From Anas platyrhynchos (lineage: Eukaryota > Chordata > Aves > Anseriformes > Anatidae): a DNA stretch of 64,000 bases. Position 1 is the first letter of the stretch, and each line of letters begins with the position of its first letter. The stretch lies in contig NC_092607.1 of the NCBI RefSeq assembly GCF_047663525.1, positions 7,163,001-7,227,000 of the forward strand, read 5' to 3'. The notes under the pieces are model-generated. The model made no database searches. It was not told the DNA's origin and saw only the letters and a list, made by a program, of their open reading frames with translations. Positions 9,721-19,675 of the stretch are shown here, piece by piece. The translations under genes were made by a program, and so were the position numbers.

Positions 9721-12700
9721 GCACCCTGCTGTCCCCCCCCGGGTCCCCAGGGTGTTTTCAGCCCCCCGGGGTGGCGATGAGGCGCTGGGTGTGTAAGGGA
9801 AGCGGCAGGGGCCGCTGGCAGGGTCCCTTCCAGTTCAGGTGTTGTGGGTGTGTGGCCAGCTCCCGTCCACACCTTAGTGTGTGCCCAGCAGAGCCGTGGC
9901 CTGGGCCAGCTCTGGGGCACAAAAGCTTTGCCTAGGGCTGAACTAAGCCCCTGCCAATTCTCAGTCACCTTTTGCCTACTCGTTCCACGGATTTTTCTTC
10001 ATGTGTACTTTCAACAGTGTATATATGCTTTTAACATCCATTTTTCTCTACTCCTAGGAGTCTGTTCCTTGGCTGAATTAAAACTGAAAACCCTGCTGTA
10101 GACAAGCCTTTTTTCCCCATAAGTGCCAGGTGTAATTTAACTTAAGCATTCAGCAGCCTGCAAGTGAAGCGCTTTCTCCTTGCTACTTTGGAGGCGTTGT
10201 TGCTGATCTTTAAAAGAGGAGGAAGGATAATTACCTGTGGATTTTCTTTGTCCTTTCATTTGTTTCTTTTCTCTTGTCTCTCACAGGGCTGTGTTGATCA
10301 TCCCATTGTTCTGACTGAAGCAGTGTGCAATCCGCTGTATTCGAGGCAAATGATGTCAGAGCTCCTCTTCGAATGTTACCAGGTTCCCAAAGTGTCCTAT
10401 GGTGTGGATAGCTTGTATAGTTTTTACCACAACAGGAGGCAGAACTGGCCCTGCAGTGGTTTGGTGATATCTTCAGGCTATCAGTGTACGCATATTTTGC
10501 CAGTCCTAGAAGGCAGGTGAGTTCTTGATGTCTTAAGTACAGTGCAGCCTCTTTGTCAGTCATTGATTTTTATTTTTTTTCAGTGATACAATACCTGTTT
10601 CTCTAGCATTCATTGTTGCATTTCCTGCAGAATATGTTCTTATCAGTCTTAATATATAGTGAAGAGGAAAAGCTAGGTCTTCATATCTTGTGAAGTTCTG
10701 TTGAATTTTGAATTGAAAAAGCAGTACTGTCCTTGTGCAGAACTTGTTTTTAATTACTATTCATGCGTAGATCCATACTTTCAAATGCAGACAGGGATAT
10801 CTGTCTTAAGTAAGATCAGGTATTAAAAAGCATATTGAATTTAAAGTAGCTTTGGGACAAAAGAAAGTGTTCTCTGAGATTTCTGCAGTCCTTAAGACTT
10901 TGCTCATTCTGATTATGTGGCTGCATTGTTTTTGTGTTTTTTTATTTATTTTTAATTTTTTAACTGTTACTGCTTTATGAGGGGGCTTTATGACATCCAG
11001 CAAAGCTTTCAGATTTTCAAAGCTTACACCTGGCCAATTGCAAAGTTTTATAGAGGTTAGAGGGACTACTTATAGTTGCACAGAATCGTAACTTCCCTCC
11101 TTAAAATAAAACAATGTCTTTTGTTGCCATAACTGAAATTATCATTTTTAAAGCAGATCCTTTCAGAATGCATCTGCAAACAAAGCAGTGTTTATGGTTA
11201 TTGCCTGAGAAAAATAACAGATTTTTTTCGGAGAAATGATTCTTAAAATATTACCATGTTAATAATCATCTGTACGCTTGACCGTGTTAAAAACGAATAA
11301 TGCTGAATGAAGCAGGAGGTCTGTTTTACAGTGAACTTTTAATCTTTTCAGTTCCATTTGTTTCCCTTGCATTTTCAGGTTGGATGCTAAAAACTGCAAA
11401 CGTATTAATATTGGAGGGTGTCAGGCAGCTGTGTATCTTCAACGCCTCCTACAGCTGAAATACCCTGGACATTTTGCTGCCATCACTCTCAGTCGCATGG
11501 AGGAAATACTTCATGAGCATAGCTACATTGCAGAAGACTATATAGAAGGTAAAAACACTTTATTAATCACAAAATACCCTTCACGGAACCTTAGATCTGA
11601 AAACTCGTTGTTCTCAAATTGGCTAGGGTTCAGGCTCAAACGCTCTGCTTCTATTTTGCTTTTCTTATGGGGATCTTTCTTTTAGTCTATTACACAGGAA
11701 AAGCTTGTCAACAGTTTCAGAGTTCTGTAGCATTTCATGAAACTAAATTGAATTTTAGAAATCCTTTCCATATTAGGTCAGACTTCTCTGTGAATGATAA
11801 TAGATTATTGCAGATGAAAATTCCCTCCATTACGGCTGGGAGGAGAGAAGAGACATTAGTGTGCACTTCCCACTTCTTAGTACTTAGTGTTTACTTCACC
11901 CTGGAGAACAGAGTGCTAAAAACCATTTGCACTGAGTGTGTGGCTGGAAGGCAGTGATAGAGGTAGCTAAATAAGGGGGTGGCTTCCAAGAGGTGGGCAG
12001 GATCCTAGGCTGGACTGTTGTCTTTCTTTGAAGTCTGAACTTAGCATGGAGTGTATACACATGTGAATCACCCTGTTCAACCTGGTAAAATAGTTCCTTT
12101 ACTCTCAAAACTTTCAGAACTACAGAAGTGGAGGTCCCCGGAGTACTATGAGAACAATGTGCACAAGATGCAGCTGCCTTTTTCTAACAAACTACTGGGA
12201 AGCACCCTGACATCCGAGGAGAAGCAGGAGAGGAGACAGCAGCAATTGCGTAGGCTTCAAGAACTCAATGCGCGCCGTAGAGAGGAGAAGCTGCAACTCG
12301 ACCAAGAAAGGCTGGACAGGCTACTGTATGTACAGGTAACAATGGCAGATTTCTGGGTAGTCATTTGGGAGAAGTGTAGGTTGCTCTCTGAGCTTTACCC
12401 AAAGGTTCTGTGTCACTGTAAAGGAGCTGTAACTGTCCTGGGCATTTTCTGATATGTAACTTCAAGGTTACTTGCAGCATAAGAGAAGTTAATTGATGCA
12501 GGTGATGCTTGCAGGTTTTGAATAGTACTTTTGTGAAGTATTCTGCTTGCTGTAGGAGCATGCACAGCCATCATTTATTGTAATGAAGGCAGAGTTTATG
12601 TACATCCATAGTTGATTTCCACGTGGAGTTCATCACAAGCAGCTCTGATCCGTCTGTAGGAACTTCTAGAAGATGGTCAAATGGATCAATTCCACAAAGC

Positions 12701-15700
12701 TTTGGTGGAGCTGAACATGGACTCTGCAGAAGAACTTCAATCTTATATCAACAAATTGAGCCTGGCCGTTGAACAAACGAAGCAAAAAATCCTACAGGCA
12801 GAAGTCAATATTGAAGTGGATGTCGTGGACAGCAAACCAGAGGTATAACGTTTTCACCATTCTTATCTCTGAGAGAATCAAGTTTGTGCCTTAAAATGTG
12901 CCCTTTCTGTAAATAGCTGCATTATTGATGAGCTAAGCTTCTCCTTTAACACACTCCTTGTGAATTGGGCAACTGCTCCTCACTTCCATCTTTCCTATGC
13001 AGTTACAGAAAGGGAGTTTTGGTTGTATGCCTGAAATCACTCATCTTGTGCTGCTCATCCCAGATCACTGTGCAGTACCTGATAGCTTGATTCCATGTAA
13101 CTTTAAGCAGAACACCTAGGCTTCATGGCACTAGTTAAAGTGTTACAGCTATGTTAAATCGTTAAGTTTCCTCAAAGATTTCTTGACTATCTTTAAAAAC
13201 CTGGGGGTGGAAAAAGGAAAATAGCCCTAAAAGGTAAGATCAGTCTGAAGGTACTGCTCCCTCTGTACTTACTGCTGGCAGCATGTACTGGCCGGTGGCC
13301 TTACTTCAGGGTGAGTTGGTTTGGGGGTTGTAAATGCAGCAGGTAACATACCGATCTTGGTCATGCTGCAAACCAATCTGTCTTTACTTTTGCATTGCTT
13401 CTGGTGAACTGATTTTTAACGTACCTTAATGATTCTAAGATTCTGGCATACCAGGCCTTACTTTTTTCAGTGTCTGAGAATTAATGATGTGGCATTTTGA
13501 TTATAACATCTTGAGATTTAAGTACTTACAGGTCAAAAACCATCCTTAAATGTCTGTAGCCTAGTATTAAAGATAGAGAAGAACTATTAAGTTATGTGGT
13601 TTTTTTTTTAAATGTTTATGTTCTTTGCTTTTGGGTGCAGGGAACTCCATGCTAAACAGCTAACCCTTTGCTTTTGTTTTGGCTACATTTGGTGCAATTA
13701 AGTAGGATGCTTTATTCTTTTAAATTAACAATGAAAGATTAATTGCTAGGTTTGGTTGTTGGAGGTTCCTTGAAGAAGAGAAGCATATTTGTCTGCTTTG
13801 CCAGGCTAACACAGGCCCAGTACATACCAGTTCTAAAACATTGTCTAAGACTGCTTGTATGTTCACCTTTCAAGTTGTATAAAACCTTTATAGTTTTATT
13901 AGCCTTTCCTTAGGAAAAGGTAGAGAAGAAAACATAAAAATGAAGGATAGAGGTGAGTGATGCCAGATGGAGTTCTTGTGTTTTATTTAGCAGTTGAGAC
14001 ATAGCCAAAACTAGCTGGTGAGCTGGTTTCTTCTGGGTGCTGCTTCCCCTATCCTTATCAGGAAAGTTTGTGTAAGAATCAGGAGGACTGTATCTGAGCA
14101 AAATGGAGGTAGATCATGGGTTTTACACTTGTCTTCTGTCAAAAGAAAACATTGTAGAAAGAGACGAGCAGCTCCTTGTGACTTTGCCAGGTGGTTGTGC
14201 CCATGTCCCAACATGTCCGTTTTGGATCCCACACTCCTCCTGTTTGCTAAGTGTAGTCTCAGACCTTAAATTAATTGGCAAGCCTTTCTGATCATTTTGC
14301 ACTTTGTGAAAAAATGTACTATTATCACCAAATCCCTTTGTGAAGATAGGCTGGCTCTCCTATATGTATAGGCTGTATAAAGGAGACTAAAAGCTAATTA
14401 TTCTGTCCCAGGGTCTGTGCCAACTCTTCAGCTGAGTTCTGTTTTTTCCTGTTGCTTTTTTCTTTTTTTTTTTTTTTTGTGGGCAGGGGGTTAGAAGACA
14501 AAAAAAAAAAATGGAGACAACTTCAGGTGACTACTGTTTGCTGTAACAATCAATACAGCTTGAACTTCAGTGTTGAGTAGCTGCTTGTTTTTTAAATGAG
14601 GTAAACTTCAGAAGGCTTAAATGATCTAGTTGTATCCCATGCTGGCATTACTTGCTAAATGTTGCAACAGATTTTTGTTTAAAAAAGGTAAAATGACAAA
14701 ACCAAACCCTCAGCAATAAAATCCAAAAGCTATTTCATTAAAATACAGAAATAAATGAAATAACGAATTGTCCCTACTTCATAACAGTGCTTTAGTCGTG
14801 ATACTTCTCATTACAGAGGAGCTTTGGGAGCAGAGGAGCTTCGTGTCTGTGTGAAATGCAGCTTTTTTCAGTGTAGCCCATGTGCAGATGCTAGGCAGTT
14901 GAAACTAGGCAACTGTCAAAAACTGTGTGCTAGCTTTGTAGCTAGCAAATATTTGTTTTCCAGTCCCACACAAACAGAGCAGGGAATTAAATGGTAATTA
15001 GAGCAGTGAGAGCACCAAGTTTCAACCAACTTAGAGCTATTTTAATACGTTGTTGTACTAGGGAGTACGTTACACTGTACGGCTAGGCTGTGGTCCTGGC
15101 AGTCAGCCTGGTGACTAAGACCTTTAATTTCTGAGCTGACCTCAAGATAACTTTTTTGAAAGTGCTTGATTTTTACGCTTTGAGTGAATGTATTTCTTAA
15201 CACCTCTTTTCTAGGTTGGTCATCCTTCTGTTTTTGTTTTTTTTTTTCCTTCAGTGCTGAAGAACAGCATATTCAGTTTCAAGTGTGTTTTAGAGTTGAG
15301 ATTGGAGGGAATCTGGGTCGAGTTTTCCAAGTGTCATCAGAATTGAAGTCATGTATGTGCCTACCATATCTGAGCTAACCTTCCACAACCTTCTCTATTT
15401 CCAGACCCCTGATTTGGATCCACTGGGCAGTGAACAGTCACTGGAGGATGTGGAAAGTATTAATGAGTTTGAACCTTTATTTGCTGAGGACCAGCCCGAA
15501 GCTGAGAAGCCTGTTGCTACAGTACAGGTTTGAATTCTGTATCTACTTCTCATGCCAAAGGTTACTGCCTACTGGTAGTCTAGCTAGTGTGCTAACATTT
15601 CTCCAAATACAGACAATGTCTGCTCTTGGGAGAGGTGCTTAACCCTCTGAACAGAACACCAAGAGGAGAAATGTTCTCCATCATAACTGATGGTTTGGGG

Positions 15701-18700
15701 CATGAATGTGCCCACTCTTATCTCTACAGGCAGTGCATGTTATAGCAGTTCTGTGCTTTTAGGGGGAAAAAGTCCTGCTTAAGTTTGTGTGTGTGTGATC
15801 CATAACCCAATATCACATCGCAGTGAACAAAACTTTCATTTGGTACGATTGAGCCATAGAAATGAGTGGCAACAAATTGGGGGGGAGGAATAAGAGAAAT
15901 CCATTTTCTTTAACCTTTTGTAACCTTTTACAGCATTGTCCTTTCTCTGAGATAATGACTTTTTTTTTGTAAAGCATTGTTTGAAAACTTTAGTTACTAT
16001 AGGATGTTACTATTTAGCATAATTTTCTAATACTTCTCAATCTTGTTTTTAAAGCCCGTGTTTAACCTGGCAGAGTACCACCAACTCTTTCTTGGCACTG
16101 AAAGAATCAGGGCTCCGGAGATTGTCTTCCAGCCCTCCCTGATAGGTGAAGACCAGGCTGGTATAGCAGAAACTATGCAATATGTCCTTGAGAGGTGAGT
16201 TTTTGAAGCTAATAGGCATGTTCTTCAAACAGGCTGGTCTTGTTTCAATATCAGCTTTTGCAATACTGGTGGTTACTTAAAAAGAACTTGAGAAATATGT
16301 TTGAATAGTTCTTTTCGGTAGGCTTGAGCATTGCAGGTTAGAGATGTCTTTCTGGTCTGAAGGCCACATGTCGCCTCTAAGTCAGTGGTCTCCAAAAATT
16401 TTTGATCATGCACCCGTATAGTTTTAAAAAAAAAGGCACAAATCCCCAATATTTGTATATTTATAAATTACAGATATGTGATGCTGTGCTAACATTATAA
16501 AACACAATAGAAATTTTAAAAGGATGAAATGTCTTATTAATGCTACAGAAATTAGTTTTAGTCCCCTCAGTGCAGCAAAGATATTGAGTTGATGGAATGC
16601 ATTCAGAGAAGAGCAGCAAAGCTGGTGAAAGAACAAGGACATAAGGTGTATAAGGAGTGGCTGAGGGAATGGGGTTAGTCTGGAGAAGCAGAAGCTGAGG
16701 GAGACCTCATTGCTCTCTTAAACTGCCTGAAAGGAAGTTGTAGGGAGGCGGGTGTTGGCCTCTCTTCTCAGGTGACAACTGATAAGATACAAGGAAACAA
16801 CCTCCAGTTGTTCCAGGGTAAGTTTAGACTAGATAGTGGGAAGAATTTCCTCGTGGAAAGGCAGTGGGCGTTGGAACAGGCTGCCTGGGGAAGTGGTGGA
16901 GTCACCATCCCTGAAGGCATTTAAGAGATGTGTGGATGTGGTGCTCAGGGACTTATTTTGGTGGTGGCCTTCGTAGTGCCTGGTGGATGGTTGGATTTGA
17001 TTTTAAGGATCTTTTCCAACATAACTGATGCGGTGATACTGTGAAAAATAGTTTCTTCCCACATACCCATGGATTGTCTTGCTCATGTCCCACTTCAGAA
17101 AGTACTGGTAAAAGTTGTAGAGGGAAATAAAGAACCCTTGTAAATATCCATCCCCAGAAACAATATGCTAGCAGTATGTTTTGTAAGACCAAAGCCATCT
17201 GTGGTGTCTGTAAGGTATGGTTCAGGCACACTTGCTGGACACCTATTTCTGGCCAACTTAATTAACATTAGCAAATGTAACCCCTCAACCTGTGAGAACA
17301 TGTGAGGTTGCATTTTCTGGGAGGCAAGAATTCCAGATCTGCTGAGTTGTTGATTTATGGGGGTATGGTTCAGAGGACTTTAAAGGTTTTCTTCTGCCAC
17401 CCCAGGAATTTGTAGAAACCAAATGAGCACAGGGTCTCATGCTGGTGAAGTGAAGGAAATTTCTCAAAGTGAATCTTGAAGGCAAACTATCAGTGTTTTC
17501 TCCATAGCTGTTCAGTTTATAGGAATATTGCTCTTGGAAAAGGTTAAGCTCTTTTGTTCCTTGCAGGTATCCAAAGGAGCAACAAGCTATTCTTGTCCAG
17601 AATGTCTTTCTCACTGGTGGAAATGCGATGTACCCTGGACTGAAAGCTAGAGTTCAGAAAGAACTCCTCGAAATGAGGCCGTTCCAGTCATCTTTTCAGG
17701 TACGTGTACTGACAGATGAACAGACTTCACAAAAACATCATGTGTTAAAAAGTATTCCTGTCTGGGAGAGGTATGGAGTGAGTGTACTTAGAGCATGGGA
17801 TGGAGAATGTTCCATGACCAGGCATATGACAGCTGCTTTGACTCCGAGAATGATGGTGAAGCAAAGATACAGTTGATGTCTGAATAAGTTATCAAGGGTA
17901 GAGTTGCCTTGGAAAAGGACAAGTTCCTTTACCCAAAAGACTGTGCATGCTCAAGCAGGTACATTTGGCTGGAAATCTGCCAATTTGGACAGTTGGCATC
18001 TGGAACAAATGGTCTCTGTTAGGGATAGCAGTTGGGACGAACACAGCTCATTTCAAAATGAAGTTATCTGTTTGACTTGTTAAATGTAACAACTGTGGGA
18101 TAGCAGATAATAGTACCTATCTTACAAACCTATCGTCCTCTGCTACTTTCTCAATAGCACTATCCCAGCTGGGGAAGACCCAGAGCTTGCCATGCGTTTT
18201 GTAAAAGCCTCTCTTGCTGGTCTGAAACTAGCTTATGTACCAAAATCTACTACTGTCTCAAATAGCAGATCGCTTTAAGCACAGGAGGAGAAGAAAAGCA
18301 GTAAATCTTGTGGCAGTTTGTGGTCCTGTAACAGGTTCTGTAACACTTGCTGTGTGGAGTGACTTTTTGTAGCTCTGAGCAGGGTGTGACTGACAAACTA
18401 CCATGTACCTGGCAATTTTAGGAAGGATATTGCTTGCTGGTTTGGGGTCCATAGGTTGTCAATGGGAAGAGAATGAGCTGCTTTGAATATCACTATTTCT
18501 AACAGAATAAGGATTTCTTTCCATTAAAATATGTTCCATAGTTTGGTTCTGTCAAAAATCTGTCATTTCAGATATTTCATATGGTACTTGCACGGTGTCT
18601 AGTCTAGCCTGCCTGTAATTGCAGCAGGAAAGCATTTTAAGCTGCAGTGACAGGAATCACTTAAATAGAAATGGGATCTACACCAGTGGAAAGGACACGT

Positions 18701-19342
18701 GTGGTCTTTTCCCCACATACTGTGATTTCTTAGCCTGCAGCATTGCTGGAATTCACAATGGAGCACTTGATACTTTTTTTGTGTTACTACCAGGTCCTCC
18801 TGTGTTGGCTTCCAGCTGTGAGGGCTGCTGGTTGTGAATGTGATAATACAGGCTTTGTAGTCTGTAGAAACTGCAGTCTCATGGTGAACTGATCTCAAGG
18901 TGAAAACATGTCAGATCCTTCCCTAGTGCTCCTTTCAGAAGCACTGAATTATCAGCTGAGACTTCTGAAATTGTGATTTGCATCCTATACTATTCTAACC
19001 AGCATAAAAAGGACTTTTCTGTGTTTAGTTTTTAAACAACTCAATATTCTCCTACATTTATTGTTGTGTTTTCCTTCCATCCAGGTTCACCTTGCCTCCA
19101 GCCCAATTTTAGATGCCTGGTATGGGGCTAGGGACTGGGCAGTGGAACACATGACCCGTGAGGAAGGCTGGATAACCAGGAAGGACTATGAAGAAAAGGG
19201 GGGAGAATATCTCAAGGAACACTGTGCTTCAAACGTTTATGTTCCCATCAGACTTCCAAAGCAAGCCCCACGGACTACAGAGGCACTAGCACCCAGCAGA
19301 GCTCTGACATCTAGCACGGGCAATCCTTGTGAGCAGGCGTAG
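9283..19342 (+). CDS. ACTR5: Actin-related protein 5, INO80 complex subunit (complete, 9 exons)
   Basis: The product is a nuclear actin-related protein. With the Ies6 (INO80C) subunit it forms a module of the INO80 chromatin remodeller that contacts the nucleosome and couples ATP hydrolysis to sliding. Coding exons are 9283-9663, 10287-10516, 11379-11548, 12118-12335, 12660-12842, 15405-15527, 16055-16194, 17567-17699 and 19085-19342. All junctions are GT-AG, and the exons join in frame to 611 codons (human is about 607). The actin fold is split. The N-terminal half has the nucleotide loop DNGS at 37-40, HPIVLTEA in exon 2 and [15 protein letters not shown] at its end. A charged coiled-coil insert lies at about 293-333 and an acidic insert at about 394-435. 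The actin fold returns from about 440, with TGGNAMYPG at 498-506. The start ATG is in good context (AAGATGG). The gene appears intact. Confidence 0.96.
10287..10516 (+). CDS. ACTR5: ACTR5 exon 2, residues 128-204
   Basis: It is flanked by ctctcacag and GTGAGT. It encodes [19 protein letters not shown], the equivalent of the actin HPVLLTEAPLNP segment, and then [19 protein letters not shown], the second phosphate-loop region. In ordinary actin the latter reads DSGDGVTH. Here SSGYQ replaces DSGDG, which is expected for the divergent Arp5 nucleotide pocket. Confidence 0.95.
11379..11548 (+). CDS. ACTR5: ACTR5 exon 3, residues 204-261
   Basis: The acceptor is gcattttcag and the donor is GAAG|GTAAAA. 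It encodes the [21 protein letters not shown] segment of the actin fold and the start of the Arp5-specific insert. It splits codons at both ends. Confidence 0.95.
12118..12335 (+). CDS. ACTR5: ACTR5 exon 4, residues 261-333 (coiled-coil insert)
   Basis: The acceptor is ctttcag and the donor is CAG|GTAACA. The second half is almost all Glu, Arg, Gln, Lys and Leu ([17 protein letters not shown] and onward), a clear long helix or coiled coil. This is the insert that sets Arp5 apart from actin and is implicated in contacts within INO80 and with the nucleosome. Confidence 0.94.
12660..12842 (+). CDS. ACTR5: ACTR5 exon 5, residues 334-394
   Basis: The acceptor is ccgtctgtag and the donor is GAG|GTATAA. 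It encodes 61 mostly helical residues ([19 protein letters not shown]) that continue the insert. Both ends are in phase 0, so skipping this exon would not shift the frame. Confidence 0.93.
15405..15527 (+). CDS. ACTR5: ACTR5 exon 6, residues 395-435 (acidic insert)
   Basis: The acceptor is ctatttccag and the donor is CAG|GTTTGA. It encodes 41 residues rich in Glu, Asp and Pro, a probable flexible linker before the actin fold resumes. It is phase 0 at both ends, so exon 6, like exon 5, could be skipped in frame. Confidence 0.92.
16055..16194 (+). CDS. ACTR5: ACTR5 exon 7, residues 436-482
   Basis: The acceptor is ttgtttttaaag and the donor is GAG|GTGAGT. It encodes [20 protein letters not shown], matching the actin ERFRCPE-LFQPSFIG-E-AGIHE block, and so restores the conserved fold after the insert. 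Confidence 0.95.
16383..16560 (+). mobile_element. Possible degraded hAT/Charlie-type DNA transposon
   Basis: The stretch opens with CAGTGGTCTCCAAA, followed by a T run and gatcatgcaccc, the style of terminal repeat seen in Charlie-type hAT elements of birds. It is AT-rich afterwards and stops where the CR1 starts. The matching 3' terminal repeat was not found. The call rests on memory of the repeat style only. Confidence 0.3.
16562..17042 (+). mobile_element. CR1 LINE, 5'-truncated, sense, in ACTR5 intron 7
   Basis: The sequence follows the 3' end of chicken repeat 1: CCCCTCAG near its start, then AGAGAAGAGCAGCAAAGCTG, GAGGGAGACCTCATTGCTCTC, TGGAACAGGCTGCCTGGGGAAGTGG and GAGTCACCATCCCTGAAGG (quoted only in part). 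It ends with GATCTTTTCCAACATAACTG and a degenerate terminal repeat. It contains many substitutions, so it is old, and no open frame survives. Confidence 0.85.
17567..17699 (+). CDS. ACTR5: ACTR5 exon 8, residues 482-526
   Basis: The acceptor is gttccttgcag and the donor is CAG|GTACGT. It contains [11 protein letters not shown], the adenosine-binding loop of the actin family (SGGTTMYPG in actin). Confidence 0.95.
19085..19342 (+). CDS. ACTR5: ACTR5 exon 9, residues 527-611 and stop
   Basis: The acceptor is ttccttccatccag. It encodes [16 protein letters not shown] and the [21 protein letters not shown] segment, both strongly conserved in vertebrate ARP5. A less conserved tail ends in EQA before TAG at 19340-19342. 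Confidence 0.95.
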   Translation, partial: VHLASSPILDAWYGARDWAVEHMTREEGWITRKDYEEKGGEYLKEHCASNVYVPIRLPKQAPRTTEALAPSRALTSSTGNPCEQA

Positions 19343-19675
19343 CACAGAGCCTTTGCCACAGCCCCCCAGGGGGAGATAAAAGAGCAAAGAGAAGAGTTCC
19401 CTGTGGTCTTGCAGTCTGAGCTGTGCGTGGAGCACAGGCCTCAGCACAAAGCATCTCATCCAGCCCCTTGAAGGGGCAAACGGCCGAGCTGCTCTGGGGC
19501 AGCACCTGGCACACGCAGCGCTGCTGCTGCATAGCGCGGGAGGGCGAGTCGGCAAGGAGGAACACAGGAAAAGTGCATTCCGGAGAAAAGTACAGCCTTA
19601 GGAACTCTCATAGTAAGACTTCGGGATTTTGCAAATGTTTTATATTTTTTTATTAAAACTTACTGCTTGTATGCC
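19343..19675 (+). terminator. ACTR5: ACTR5 3' UTR and polyadenylation signal
   Basis: An ATTAAA hexamer at 19652-19657 follows a T-rich stretch. It is followed within about 30 bases by a GT-rich element (tcgtggtgtga). This would give a short 3' UTR of about 330 bases. ATTAAA is the commonest variant of AATAAA. A weaker distal site cannot be excluded. Confidence 0.6.

Noticed and set aside
9073-9724. Antisense open frames over ACTR5 exon 1
   Set aside because: They are shadows of a GC-rich coding exon. The plus-strand frame matches ACTR5 unambiguously.
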